64,000 bases of DNA from positions 744,001-808,000 of the forward strand of contig CAWKAJ010000001.1 in NCBI GenBank assembly GCA_963847595.1, written 5' to 3'. The notes beneath the pieces are model-generated. The model worked only from the letters and a program-made list of their open reading frames with translations, had not been told where the DNA came from and did no database searches. The DNA comes from JACWAE01 sp963847595. GTDB lineage: Bacteria > Chloroflexota > Dehalococcoidia > SZUA-161. Position 1 is the stretch's first letter; each line of letters begins with the position of its first letter. Both the position numbers and the translations under genes were made by a program. Shown here one piece after another: positions 23,374-32,832 of this stretch.

Positions 23374-24764
23374 CAATGGAAACCATTTTTTTGGAGCGAT
23401 GGCTTCATAACATAATGAGACAAAGCCTCAAAGATGATGGTGAATATCGCCAATTCATAGGTAAGGATAGCCTGGCTGACATCACAAGCTCTGACGTACA
23501 AGATTTTCAACTTTACAAGCTTAAAAGAATCTTGAACTATGCATATGACAAAAGCCCCTTTTATCATGATTTGTTTACTCGAGATGGAGTCAACCCCAAT
23601 GACATCTTATCCCTGGATGCCCTGGCCAAAGTCCCCTTTACTGAGCCTTCATACATATCCAAGAACCCATATAACTTCTCATGCGTTTCTCTGGGCGAGA
23701 TTGCTCGGTCAACTGTTTTCACCACATCAGGCACCACTGGCCCCCGGAAGAAGGTCTTCTGGACCAAAGGCGACCTGGAGACAATAACTGATTTTATGGG
23801 AGCGGGCATGAAGTCATGCGTTGTGAGTGACGATGTGGTTCAAATAATGCTACGCAGTGGAAGACCAAATAGCTGCGCCGAGTTACTTGCCAGAGGTCTG
23901 GAGAAAGTGGGCGCTTTCCCCGTAATATCTGATATTTCTTTGGGCGCCGAGGAACACATCAGAGCCATTGAAGAGCATCATCCCGATGTCTTGTTTGGAC
24001 GCACCGCCAGCCTTTATCGAATGAGCAAAGAAGCACAAGAGAAACACGATTTGGCCGGAATGGGGCTGAAGGCAGTCTTCGTTACTTCTGGTTATTTGTC
24101 AGAAACGATGAGAAAAGAGCTGGAAAACATTTGGGATTGCCCCGTCTTTGTCCATTACGGACTTAACGAGATGGGCATGGCGGTTGCTGTAGAGTGTGAG
24201 GCACACCAAGGCTACCATTATGACCAGGCAGACTTCTTGGTAGAGGTAGTAGACCCATGGACTGGTGCTACATTAGACAAGGATAAGAAAGGCGAACTCG
24301 TTATTACCACTCTCAGTAGAGAGGCGATGCCACTGATTAGATACAGAACAAACGATATTTCCTGCCTGCTAGGGAGCCCATGTGAGTGCGGATCTTCTAC
24401 CCTGCAAAGGATAGGGAAGATCATCAAGAACATTGGTACAACCGTAAAAATAGGGGAAGATGTAGAGATTTTCCCATCGCTCTTCGAGGAGCTACTCTAT
24501 TCCTACTCCGATGTTATCGATTATCGGGTAATTGTTAGCCGGATGGACGGTAAAGACGTCCTTACTATTAAGGTTGAGGTGAATAGGCTGTCTGATGAGG
24601 TTCGCAAGACGATAAACGAAGTGATATTGAGAGCTGAACCAATAAAAAGGAGCTTGGAATCAGGGAACCTAGCTTTGCCGCGGATAGAGTTGGTAAACCA
24701 AGGAGAATTCGAGAGCTTTCTCAGGACTAGAAGACCCATTATAGACGAGCGAACACATTTCTAA
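23364..24764 (+). CDS. PaaK-like AMP-dependent CoA ligase, DVU_1553-like
   Basis: A 466-residue adenylate-forming enzyme of the phenylacetate-CoA ligase type. TTSGTTGPRKKVFWTKGD is the phosphate-binding loop, HYGLNEMGMAVAVECEAHQG the A5 region, and GELVITTLSREAMPLIRYRT the hinge and adenylate aspartate region. LPRIELVNQGEFESFLRTRR replaces the usual C-terminal lysine loop. The family activates aryl or other acids as CoA thioesters. It overlaps the stop of the radical SAM gene by 10 bp, so the two are co-translated and probably act in one pathway. Confidence 0.9.
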   Translation: MSLAMETIFLERWLHNIMRQSLKDDGEYRQFIGKDSLADITSSDVQDFQLYKLKRILNYAYDKSPFYHDLFTRDGVNPNDILSLDALAKVPFTEPSYISKNPYNFSCVSLGEIARSTVFTTSGTTGPRKKVFWTKGDLETITDFMGAGMKSCVVSDDVVQIMLRSGRPNSCAELLARGLEKVGAFPVISDISLGAEEHIRAIEEHHPDVLFGRTASLYRMSKEAQEKHDLAGMGLKAVFVTSGYLSETMRKELENIWDCPVFVHYGLNEMGMAVAVECEAHQGYHYDQADFLVEVVDPWTGATLDKDKKGELVITTLSREAMPLIRYRTNDISCLLGSPCECGSSTLQRIGKIIKNIGTTVKIGEDVEIFPSLFEELLYSYSDVIDYRVIVSRMDGKDVLTIKVEVNRLSDEVRKTINEVILRAEPIKRSLESGNLALPRIELVNQGEFESFLRTRRPIIDERTHF

Positions 24765-24779
24765 GCATCCTCCCCCCAA

Positions 24780-26315
24780 TTAGTCGTCTTTCTTCGGAGC
24801 ACGTATTCGCACTGGTAATATGACAAGCGTAATGATAGCGACCACAGCCATAACAACTGCAGCTACCACCAATGCATGTACCATGCCAGATGTAAATGCC
24901 ATTCTGGCTTCATTATTAATCATCGTTGACAATTGAGCATCGTGAACATTTTGGGCGGCAATTTGGGCTTCCTGGACGCCGCTGCGAATTACCTCAATAA
25001 CCCGGGCAGGTAGTTGAACCGGCCAATTAACTTTATTAATGCTGGCTATATAGGTGGAATTCATCAAGGTGCCGAGTACTGCCACTCCCAAGGCACCGCC
25101 GACCTGACGGGTCGTGTTATTCATGGCCGAGCCAACGCCGGCTTGACTGACGGGGATTGACCCCATGATAGAGTTCGTAGCCGGGCTCATCACCAAACCC
25201 ATACCAAGGGACGAGATAATTGCACCGAGCACAAACTGCCCGTAATTGGTGTTCACGGCTAGAATCCGGGAGAAGTAGAAAAAGCCTATGGCTGCGATAA
25301 TGATGCCGAGGGCGACGGTGTATTTGGTGCCAACCCGCTGGGCAACCCGGGCCGATATCACGGCGGCGACAAAGAACGTCCCCGCCATAGGTAGCAGGCG
25401 TACTCCAGCTTGAAGTGGAGTATAACCTTGCACAGACAGCAGATACTGGCCCAGAAAGAAAAAACACCCCATTAAAGCGAATGCAACAAATGTCAAGGCT
25501 ATATTGGCTCCGGTGAACGACATATTCTTGAAGAAGCCTAGAGGAAGCATGGCATTCTTGGTGCGGGCCTCCCATAAGGCGAAAACGGTGAACAGGACGG
25601 CCGCTACACCGAAGGCGAACAACACGTCGGGGGCAGTCCAGCCACCCACCCCTGCCTGGATAATGGCATACACCAAGGCTAAAAGTCCGGAAATCGAGAG
25701 AATGACGCCGGGGACATCGGTTTTCCTCGGGTTCTCGGCTTTGGAATTTTCGATGAAAAACTGCCCGCCGATGAGTGCTATGATTACGATAGGTATATTC
25801 ACGTAGAAAATTGAACTCCAACTGAAATGCTCTAGAAGAGCCCCCGCAATGAGAGGCCCGATACCCAATCCAAGCCCGTAAACCGCTGACCAGATGGCAA
25901 TGGCTTGGGCACGCTCTTTCGGATTGCGGAACGTGGCGGTCAGAATCGAAAGGCTAGATGGCATAATTGCGGCAGCACCCACACCCATCAAGGCCCGCAT
26001 AATGATAAGGTTATCCGTGGACTTGGCAAGTGCGGCGCCCAGCGAGAAGAAGCCAAATATCACCAAACCGACCTGCAAAATTCTTTTCCGACCGAACCTG
26101 TCACCGATCGAACCGGTTGTCAGCAGTAATGCTGCATAAAACAGGATGTAGGCATCCACAATCCATTGAAGCCCACTCGCACTGGCTCCAAGATCCTTAG
26201 CAATGGACGTCAGGGCCAAGTTCACCACAGTGTTATCCACCGAGATAATAAACAGTGAAAGCGTTAAAAAGCCGAGCGCGATCCATCTTCTCCGGTATCC
26301 TTTACTTTGTTCCAT
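24780..26315 (-). CDS. MFS multidrug efflux transporter, DHA2/EmrB-QacA family
   Basis: A 511-residue protein with 14 predicted membrane helices, as usual for DHA2. Motif A is GSIGDRFGRKRILQVGLVIF after TM2; DNTVVNLALTSIAKDL is motif D1 at the start; and GLGLGIGPLIAGAL is the antiporter motif C. Proton-driven export of toxic hydrophobic compounds is expected. It lies downstream of a TetR gene on the same strand and its promoter carries a palindrome matching one upstream of tetR, so it is very likely the regulator's target. Confidence 0.95.
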   Translation of the reverse strand: MEQSKGYRRRWIALGFLTLSLFIISVDNTVVNLALTSIAKDLGASASGLQWIVDAYILFYAALLLTTGSIGDRFGRKRILQVGLVIFGFFSLGAALAKSTDNLIIMRALMGVGAAAIMPSSLSILTATFRNPKERAQAIAIWSAVYGLGLGIGPLIAGALLEHFSWSSIFYVNIPIVIIALIGGQFFIENSKAENPRKTDVPGVILSISGLLALVYAIIQAGVGGWTAPDVLFAFGVAAVLFTVFALWEARTKNAMLPLGFFKNMSFTGANIALTFVAFALMGCFFFLGQYLLSVQGYTPLQAGVRLLPMAGTFFVAAVISARVAQRVGTKYTVALGIIIAAIGFFYFSRILAVNTNYGQFVLGAIISSLGMGLVMSPATNSIMGSIPVSQAGVGSAMNNTTRQVGGALGVAVLGTLMNSTYIASINKVNWPVQLPARVIEVIRSGVQEAQIAAQNVHDAQLSTMINNEARMAFTSGMVHALVVAAVVMAVVAIITLVILPVRIRAPKKDD

Positions 26316-26357
26316 TACTCGACCTCCGATTCTTTCTCCATAATTATTGAAAGAGAC

Positions 26358-26378
26358 ATTATAATAGTAAGTACTTAC
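26358..26378 (-). promoter_or_regulatory. TetR-type operator and -10 box upstream of the efflux gene
   Basis: The palindrome GTAAGTACTTAC (26367-26378) lies directly next to a consensus -10 (TATAAT on the minus strand, 26358-26363), about 45 bp upstream of the efflux ATG. The core matches the arms of the palindrome upstream of tetR at 27078-27101. Confidence 0.7.
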
Positions 26379-26437
26379 AAAGATATTTTCTTATTAAAAA
26401 AGGATGCTTCAATACGCAACCCTATTGTCATCCTGTT

Positions 26438-27067
26438 CTATTTTTTGCTCAGGCCCCTCAAGAAGATGCTAACCAGTGTTTCCACCACTTCATCATCCGA
26501 AAAAGGCAGCGTCGGGCCGGTTATTACCGCCGCTTGATCGGCTATATACATGAAGACTGTCTCTACAAACAGCCGTGCCGCAATCTCAGCATTGGTTTCG
26601 ACGAACGCTCCTTCGTCAGTCCTTTTCTGGATATATCCGGTTATCAGGGTGAGCATGGAAGGACCGGTTTCATCTCCATGGGTAAGGTCCCCGAAGTATC
26701 TACCTTCAAGAGAGCTGTAAATCGCCAGCTTCATGATTCTGGGGTCTTCCCGGTTGCGCTTAATTAGGTGCAAGGCAATCGTCTGGAAGAAGTCAGCGTC
26801 ATCGTCTGACTGTTCCAGGTGTGCTTTCAGCTCGACGCTGACCGGATGAGAGTGGAACAGTACGGCTAATGCTGCCCGAATCAGGCCATCCTTGGTCTTG
26901 AAATGCTGGAAGATAAGAGTTTCGCTGATACCGACGGCCTCGGCTATTTCGTGAGTCCGGGTGTTGGCAAATCCTTTTTCGGCAAAGAGCGTCAGGGCGG
27001 TATCGATAATTTGGGCCCTTCTGTCCTCGCCGCTGAGGCGTTCCCTTCTCCGATTCTCTGGTTTCAT
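26438..27067 (-). CDS. TetR-family transcriptional regulator
   Basis: A 209-residue repressor. The DNA-binding domain covers residues ~15-62: AQIIDTALTLFAEKGFANTR, then THEIAEAVGISETLIFQHF with the recognition helix. The C-terminal domain (ligand binding, dimerisation) includes LHLIKRNREDPRIMKLAIYS. It precedes the MFS efflux gene on the same strand, and both promoters carry a GTAA-TTAC palindrome, so self-repression and efflux control by an exported ligand are likely. Confidence 0.93.
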   Translation of the reverse strand: MKPENRRRERLSGEDRRAQIIDTALTLFAEKGFANTRTHEIAEAVGISETLIFQHFKTKDGLIRAALAVLFHSHPVSVELKAHLEQSDDDADFFQTIALHLIKRNREDPRIMKLAIYSSLEGRYFGDLTHGDETGPSMLTLITGYIQKRTDEGAFVETNAEIAARLFVETVFMYIADQAAVITGPTLPFSDDEVVETLVSIFLRGLSKK

Positions 27068-27077
27068 CGCTCACCCT

Positions 27078-27101
27078 ATATTAGTAACTACTTACTAATA
27101 T
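27078..27101. promoter_or_regulatory. TetR autoregulatory operator
   Basis: ATATTAGTAA-CTAC-TTACTAATAT, a perfect inverted repeat with 10-bp arms, 10 bp upstream of the tetR start codon. It shares GTAA..TTAC half-sites with the efflux-gene operator at 26367-26378. Confidence 0.8.
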
Positions 27102-27264
27102 TATGACCACAGGCAAAGCATTTGTCAATGTTGAACGTAGCGAGTTGAACAAAACTGAAGATTGTGCACCGTGACTCGATTGTGTCACACATATCGTTAT
27201 AAAGTGTGGTATATTGGTGGAGTGAGCACCCCGCAACCTCTTATAGCTGATAAAGGATGCTGAA

Positions 27265-29190
27265 GTGACAGCGCAATGCGGATATGCCGGCAAAATCCTG
27301 AGAGTTGACTTATCCTCGGGAAACATAAGCCTTATGTCAACTACGGACTATGCCGGGAGGTTTCTGGGCGGCAGGGGCATCGCAGCCAAAATCTACTGGG
27401 ATGAGGTGTCACCGCAGGTCAAGGCCTTCGACCCCGAAAACCGGCTGATATTTGCTACCGGGCCTCTGGCAGGGCTCAAAGGTGTGAGCGGCTCCAGATG
27501 GCAAATCTGCGGCAAGTCCGCCCTGACCAATCCCGAATACTTCAATTACTGCAATCTGGGCGGAAATTGGGGCGCCCAGCTCAAGCTTGCAGGCTACGAT
27601 GCGCTGGTGATTCAGGGGAATTCGGAGAAACCAGTCTATATACTCATAGAGGATGAGAAGGTTCAAATCAGGGATGCCTCCGCTCTCTGGGGGAAAAGCA
27701 CTATCGAAGCACGCGAAATCCTGAAACAGCAGTTGGGAGGCCAGGTAAGCGTTGTCGCCATCGGCCCCGCCGGAGAGAACCTGGTTACCTTCGCCTCTGT
27801 CCTTGCTGACAACGATGCCAGCGGTTCGAGCGGCCTCGGAGCCGTCATGGGTTCCAAAAAACTCAAAGCAATAGCAACGAGAGGCAGTGGCAAGGTCAAT
27901 ATAGCTGACCCGCAAAGATACAGAGAGTTGGCACAATATGCCCGCAAACTGAGGCAGGGGATCGGCATGGGCATAACGCCCGGCACAGACCAGGGCATGA
28001 AGCTGAAGAAAGACTATTGCTGGGGCTGCGCTGGCGGGTTCTGCTTCAGAGGAATTTATAAAGCATCCGATGGCAAAGCGGGCAAATTCATGTGCGGCTC
28101 AGCGACCTTCTACATCCTGCGAGCGCGCAATTACTATGGCGAATGGAACGAGGTGCCTTTCCTCGCCAGCAGGCTTTGCAACGAATACGGCGTCGACACT
28201 CACCAGATGGACACCATGATGCAGTGGCTCTCCAAATGCCACCAGGCGGGCATCCTGACCGATGAGAGCACAGGCATACCTCTTTCCCGGCAGGGCAGTC
28301 TGGAGTTCATAGAAAGCCTGGTGAAAAAGATTGCGCTGCGGGATGGCATCGGAGACATCTTAGCTCAAGGACACTGGCGGGCTGCCGATGCCATAGGACG
28401 CGGGGCAAAAGAGTTGCTCACTGACTACATTACAGATACCGGCCACTTCGCCCTGATCGAGAACCCCAGGATGTATATCACTACGGGGCTGCTTTACGCT
28501 ATGGAGCCGAGGCAGCCCATGAACCAGTTGAATGAGATGGGCTCTCTAAACTTATGGCTTATGTGGGTATATAAGCAAGATGGGGCATTTGTCTCCAACG
28601 ACGTGTTCCGCGCCATCGGCAAGAGATTGTTGGGGAGCGAGGCTGCGGTGGATTTCACAACCTATAAGGGGAAGGCGCTGGCGGCGAAGATGATACAGGA
28701 CCGCGAATGCGCCAAGGAGAGCCTGATCCTGTGCAGCTATCTGTTCCCCGTTATGTTCTCCAGGCAAACCGAAGACCATGCAGGCGATCCCGGTCTGGAA
28801 AGTAAGATACTCTCTGCGGTGACGGGAGATGATGTAGACGAGGCAGGCCTTTACCGTATAGGGGAACGGATATTCAACGTGCAAAGGGCGATACTTGCCA
28901 GGGAAGGCCATAGAGGGAGAGACTACGATAGAATTTCCGACTATAATTTCACCAAGCCCCTTAAATTCGATTTGCACAATCCCGAATTGCTGTCCCCCGG
29001 GAAAGGCGACAAGGTAGTAAGCAAAAAAGGCGCCGTGCTCGACAGGGATAAGTTCGAGAGATTGAAGGATGAATACTATAGCCTTAGAGGCTGGGATATT
29101 AGCACAGGCCTGCAGACGCGAGCTAAGCTCAATGAACTCGGGATAAGCGATATGGTGCCGGATCTGGAGCGAAGAGGGCTCGTAATGTGA
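27265..29190 (+). CDS. Tungsten-dependent aldehyde:ferredoxin oxidoreductase family protein
   Basis: A 641-residue protein, normal for the family. The N-terminal domain (GYAGKILRVDLSSGN, FLGGRGIAAKIYWDEV, FATGPLAGLKGVSGSRW) binds the bis-tungstopterin. The iron-sulfur cluster ligands are C252, C255 and C260 in YCWGCAGGFCFRG, plus C490 in LILCSYLF. The family oxidises aldehydes to acids with ferredoxin; some members work in reverse or on aromatic aldehydes or acyl-CoA. The spacing C-x2-C-x4-C is one residue longer than in the Pyrococcus enzymes. Cofactor supply fits with moaE in the window. The start is GTG 27265. Confidence 0.95.
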   Translation: MTAQCGYAGKILRVDLSSGNISLMSTTDYAGRFLGGRGIAAKIYWDEVSPQVKAFDPENRLIFATGPLAGLKGVSGSRWQICGKSALTNPEYFNYCNLGGNWGAQLKLAGYDALVIQGNSEKPVYILIEDEKVQIRDASALWGKSTIEAREILKQQLGGQVSVVAIGPAGENLVTFASVLADNDASGSSGLGAVMGSKKLKAIATRGSGKVNIADPQRYRELAQYARKLRQGIGMGITPGTDQGMKLKKDYCWGCAGGFCFRGIYKASDGKAGKFMCGSATFYILRARNYYGEWNEVPFLASRLCNEYGVDTHQMDTMMQWLSKCHQAGILTDESTGIPLSRQGSLEFIESLVKKIALRDGIGDILAQGHWRAADAIGRGAKELLTDYITDTGHFALIENPRMYITTGLLYAMEPRQPMNQLNEMGSLNLWLMWVYKQDGAFVSNDVFRAIGKRLLGSEAAVDFTTYKGKALAAKMIQDRECAKESLILCSYLFPVMFSRQTEDHAGDPGLESKILSAVTGDDVDEAGLYRIGERIFNVQRAILAREGHRGRDYDRISDYNFTKPLKFDLHNPELLSPGKGDKVVSKKGAVLDRDKFERLKDEYYSLRGWDISTGLQTRAKLNELGISDMVPDLERRGLVM

Positions 29191-29232
29191 TGCCTGGCAA
29201 ACAGAGACGCTGAAGATTTAAGGAGGCATGAA

Positions 29233-29574
29233 ATGGAGAGATGGCTTCTCACTGTGGAGAGCAATTGCTGTGACCCCTCAAGGGAGAATGAGTTCAACGA
29301 CTGGTATGACAACGTCCACCTGCCGGATATCCTGGAGACGCCGGGGTTCCTGCGCGCTGTACGTTATGAAAATACCAGCCCGGCAGAAGGACAGGGGAAG
29401 TTCATTGCCATGTACGAGATTGAAACTGACGACCTGGCGAGTACACTGGCTAAATTCGACGAAATCGTCAATGCCAGAGCAAAGCAAGGTCGCATGAGCG
29501 ATTTAGTGATGGCCGTAGGGGGAGGTCTTTACCGTCAGGTAGGCGCTCCCGTAAAAAGGAAGAAAAAGAAGTAG
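29233..29574 (+). CDS. Small DUF4286/EthD-like dimeric alpha-beta-barrel protein
   Basis: A 113-residue protein, ATG 29233 after AAGGAGGCATG. FNDWYDNVHLPDILETPGF and RAVRYENTS follow the WYxxxHxPDxLxxPGF pattern of small ferredoxin-like barrel proteins such as DUF4286, related to EthD. The C-terminus is strongly basic (VKRKKKK). It lies 42 bp after the AOR gene on the same strand, so it may be co-transcribed and assist that pathway. No reaction can be assigned. Confidence 0.85.
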   Translation: MERWLLTVESNCCDPSRENEFNDWYDNVHLPDILETPGFLRAVRYENTSPAEGQGKFIAMYEIETDDLASTLAKFDEIVNARAKQGRMSDLVMAVGGGLYRQVGAPVKRKKKK

Positions 29575-29743
29575 AGGCTTCAGCCTTAATCCTTATCAAT
29601 CATGCTGCAAATCAAGGACACCGGCATTTCAGCTACTTCTCTACAACCCTTCTCACTGATTTCATGGAATTGACAGAGGTCACCTGTGCGCTTAAGCTGT
29701 CCCTGACCGAGATACATCCAGAATACCGTTAAGAGGCTGAACG

Positions 29744-30784
29744 ATGAGAGTAATCTATCCTGCGCAGACATTCAGAGAAATCCCTGAATCAATGATAATA
29801 AAGCAATCCGACGACGCCTGGCACCCATTGAAAGACCGCAACTATGTCGAATGGTGGTACTTCGATGTGATGAACGGAGATGGAAGCATTATCAGGGGCC
29901 AATTCTACCTCTCCGGCGATATTACCCGACCCCGCAGGGTAATAACAGGTGTTCGAGCCACCTATGTTGCGCCTGATGGAACAGAGATTCCTATAGAAAA
30001 GAAATTCCCCTATTCCTCCTTCAAAGCGTCCACAGAATCCTGCGAGGTAGAGATCGGCAAGAACTTCATTAAAGGAGACCTTTCACACTATTCGCTCCAT
30101 ATCGAGGACAGCGAAAAGTCCCTCGACTTGGAGCTTGACTCCAGGATAAGGGGCTTCACCAGCTATGCCTGCTTCGGAGATGAGATAAAGTGCATGTATT
30201 GGGTCGTCCCCCAGCCACGGGGCCATGCCCAGGGAACCTTCAAGACTAAGGAAAAGGCTTTCAGCATAGATGGATTGGGCTACCGCGACCACAACTGGCT
30301 GAATTTCTATCCCTTGAACACTATCGAGTATTGGGATTGGGGCAGGGTCTATGATAAAGAATTCACCTTTATCTTTGCGGACATCGTTACAACCAAAAGA
30401 CTTAAGAATGCTCATATAAAGCCTTTGGTTATTTATGATTCATCCAGGCTGATCTACGTCACCAATGAATCTAGCAAGTGGAGCCTTGACAAGGTGGATA
30501 TCAAGCTCGATCCCGACACAAAGCTAGCACTTCCCGAGCGACATCTAGTAAAGGCTCAGGATAAAGATTTATCCCTCGAGTTGAATTTGCATCTGGAGAA
30601 GGTCTTTCAGAGAATAGACCTCCTGGCAGACTACAACCCGATAGTGAGATGGTTAATCCGTACCTTCAAGGCAAAACCCTCGGTAACATCCTACTTCTCC
30701 ACAGGCTCAGGAAAGTTGAACCTTGCCGGGCGACAAAGCGCTTTGACCTGCACCGCAGTGCATGAGCTTGTCCGAAACATCTGA
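29744..30784 (+). CDS. AttH/CrtC-like lipocalin-fold protein
   Basis: A 346-residue protein. HPLKDRNYVEWWYFDVMNGD (residues ~28-47) is the hallmark of the AttH/hydroxyneurosporene synthase (CrtC) N-terminal lipocalin domain, followed by GYRDHNWLNFYPLNTIEYWDWG, the second conserved block. CrtC hydrates carotenoid double bonds; most bacterial relatives have unknown terpenoid or lipid roles. No carotenoid genes lie nearby, so the substrate is open. No signal peptide is evident, so a cytoplasmic location is likely. Confidence 0.85.
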   Translation: MRVIYPAQTFREIPESMIIKQSDDAWHPLKDRNYVEWWYFDVMNGDGSIIRGQFYLSGDITRPRRVITGVRATYVAPDGTEIPIEKKFPYSSFKASTESCEVEIGKNFIKGDLSHYSLHIEDSEKSLDLELDSRIRGFTSYACFGDEIKCMYWVVPQPRGHAQGTFKTKEKAFSIDGLGYRDHNWLNFYPLNTIEYWDWGRVYDKEFTFIFADIVTTKRLKNAHIKPLVIYDSSRLIYVTNESSKWSLDKVDIKLDPDTKLALPERHLVKAQDKDLSLELNLHLEKVFQRIDLLADYNPIVRWLIRTFKAKPSVTSYFSTGSGKLNLAGRQSALTCTAVHELVRNI

Positions 30785-30920
30785 GCGCTCAACCTTCTCG
30801 TTCTCCTTTTCGCACTTTGCAGCTCGATGAAGTTGCCCCGCTTCTATAAAGAAGGAGTTTGACTACCTGGCAGCAGAGTATGTAGAATTACCTATCGAAG
30901 CAATCGGGCATGGAATTATT

Positions 30921-31820
30921 ATGTCTATGATGAACGGTCAGTCAAATGATGTTCCAGGCCCAGACCCCGAATTGATCATGAATGGTCTGGGTGACCCGGA
31001 CATTCTCTGTTTCATCAACAGTCTGATTGACCAGAATAGCGACCTTGCAGGCAAACTCGAACAGATAGATACCCTCATGAAGCTTGCAGAGGAGCAGTCA
31101 GAAACGGCCAGAGCAGAAGCCGATAGAATCATCGCTGAAGCTCAGCAAATGGCGGAACAGAGCACGCAAGAAAAGGTCTCGATAGCTCAGCAAAAGGCGC
31201 AGGAGATCATAAGAGCAGCAGAGGAACAGGCCAGCAGAATTATCTCAGAAGCAAGGCAAAAAGCCGAAGCTGCTGAATGGCAAGCCCGACAAATCCTGAA
31301 TGCAGCGAAGGATAATGCCGAAAAAGAGGCGCTCCTTATCAGGCAAGAAGCACAACAGCTGCGACTGAAAAGCAAGCCGCTATCAGAAGGTGAGCCCCCC
31401 AAAACTTCTGAGGCTAACTCTGAGAAATCACATTCGAACTCGGGAGGCTTGGAAGTAAAGCAAGCCTTACTGCCATCCGGCCAGGAAGGCGGGGCCAAAG
31501 AGGAAATCTCGGAGCTTTACGACGGCACAGTAGAACTGGTCATCCCTCCACCCATAACGCCAACGCGATTGCTCAAATTCGGCAGGCAATTGAGGCATAC
31601 CCGGCAAATCAGGGTAGTAGGGCTGAACGGCTCATTGACACAGGGCATCAGGATCAGACTTTTCTTGCGAACCCGCATCCCGCTTCTTAAGGTTCTCGAA
31701 GCAATACCGGAGGTAGACAAAGTCTCAGGTGAACTCAAGAAGGCCGGCGCAGCACACAACCCCGCCCAAACAAGAGATGAACTGAGTGCAAAGACCATCC
31801 TGGTCCGCATCAAAAAGTGA
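30921..31820 (+). CDS. Coiled-coil protein, V-ATPase E/DivIVA-like helix with C-terminal domain
   Basis: A 299-residue protein. Residues ~35-155 form a long alanine/glutamate-rich coiled coil (EARQKAEAAEWQARQILNAA, AEEQASRIISEARQKAEAAE), as in DivIVA or the V-ATPase stalk. A low-complexity linker follows. The C-terminal ~90 residues (GTVELVIPPPITPTRLLKFG, IRVVGLNGSLTQGIRIRLFL) form a strand-rich domain, also seen in the C-terminal part of DivIVA-like hypothetical proteins from Chloroflexota. Its position is unlinked to division genes. The function is unknown. Confidence 0.85.
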   Translation: MSMMNGQSNDVPGPDPELIMNGLGDPDILCFINSLIDQNSDLAGKLEQIDTLMKLAEEQSETARAEADRIIAEAQQMAEQSTQEKVSIAQQKAQEIIRAAEEQASRIISEARQKAEAAEWQARQILNAAKDNAEKEALLIRQEAQQLRLKSKPLSEGEPPKTSEANSEKSHSNSGGLEVKQALLPSGQEGGAKEEISELYDGTVELVIPPPITPTRLLKFGRQLRHTRQIRVVGLNGSLTQGIRIRLFLRTRIPLLKVLEAIPEVDKVSGELKKAGAAHNPAQTRDELSAKTILVRIKK

Positions 31821-31892
31821 CCCGCTGGCATTGAATCCTGAATGACTACTTTATTCCGTCGCCAGCTACAGCATGCCGACTCGCCATCCAGC

Positions 31893-32108
31893 CTAGTCCG
31901 GCATTTTCTTAGCCCCCGGCCATTTCCTGAAAGCATCTATTTCCTTTTGCAGGCTGGCGGCTAAGGGACGCCCATGAGAGGCAGCCAGCGACCTGTACAT
32001 ATCTATGGCAGTATCGGCCAGCTTGTCCTGAGCCCTCAGTATGAACACCGGCTCATCGGCTGCGATCTTGGGGATATTCAACTTGCCATATTTACCTGAT
32101 ACAGCCAT
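31893..32108 (-). CDS. Small hypothetical protein upstream of a HAD phosphatase
   Basis: A 71-residue soluble protein, ATG 32108 after AGGAGGTTGTC. The sequence (GKYGKLNIPKIAADEPVFIL, then RAQDKLADTAIDMYRSL) is unremarkable and well structured, suggesting a helical C-terminal half. No family is recognised. It lies between the coiled-coil gene (convergent) and the remains of a HAD phosphatase on the same strand. Confidence 0.75.
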   Translation of the reverse strand: MAVSGKYGKLNIPKIAADEPVFILRAQDKLADTAIDMYRSLAASHGRPLAASLQKEIDAFRKWPGAKKMPD

Positions 32109-32152
32109 GACAACCTCCTTTCTCGTCTATTACTTGAGTCTCTCCCCCAGAC

Positions 32153-32832
32153 TCATCCGATCGCTTGCAACACCTTCCTGTAGTTTTTTAAGTTTCTAAA
32201 CAGATAGTCCGGTTCACTGGCTGACAGCTTTCCCTCCGAGTGAAAACCGGTAGCTACGGCAATTGTCATGGCATTGAGCTGTTTGCCGCTTTCCACATCC
32301 CGCAGAGAATCGCCGACTATGACTACATCCTACCCCTGAATTTCTTACCTGTTATACTCTCAGCCTTTTCCACCGCAAGCCTGACCATCCCAACCCGCGT
32401 CTGCGCTTCCGTTCCGTACACGGAGAATCTGAAATACTTGCCCAAACCGGTAGCACTCAATACCCTCTCGACTATGCCTGCCGAACCACCCGTATATAAC
32501 ACAACGAAGTTATCGGTTTTAGATAGCTCCTCTAAAAGCCTTCTCGCCCCGGGAAGGATATGGCTGGATGCGTCTTGGGGCAGCCTTTCGCCAAAAATCC
32601 GCTCATAGTTTTCTAATAGTTCCCGGCTAAACCTACTGACCCTGTCTTCGGGTATGCCTTTCAACCTGGCCAGTTCGAGAAAAATATCAGTCAAACTTTT
32701 TCCCGCAAAATCGATATCCGTCAGCCTAGCATCTACGCCGAAAAACTTCTGGAATAGTTCTTGCGTAGCCTCGTCATGCACCGATATGAAATCTACCAGG
32801 GTTTGGTCCAGGTCGAAAATGACTAACTTCAC
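32153..32832 (-). pseudogene. HAD-superfamily phosphatase broken by a 1-bp frameshift
   Basis: From GTG 32832 the protein starts VKLVIFDLDQTLVDF, the HAD nucleophile motif DxDxT (Asp, Asp), and continues to VVLYTGGSAGIVERVL (motif II). At about 32329 the frame is lost after GKKFRGR; one added base would join it to DVVIVGDSLRDVESGKQLN, the third motif (GDSxxD) which is intact in the next frame and ends at TGA 32153-32155. The combined protein is about 226 residues, normal for phosphoglycolate-phosphatase-like HADs. It is a recent mutation or an assembly error. Confidence 0.85.

Noticed and set aside
25117..25821. 234-codon minus-strand ORF inside the MFS gene
   Set aside because: It is an out-of-frame shadow; the overlapping MFS frame has all transporter motifs.
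26103..27101. Insertion-sequence ends around the TetR/MFS pair
   Set aside because: The palindromes there fit operators; no transposase or target duplication was seen.
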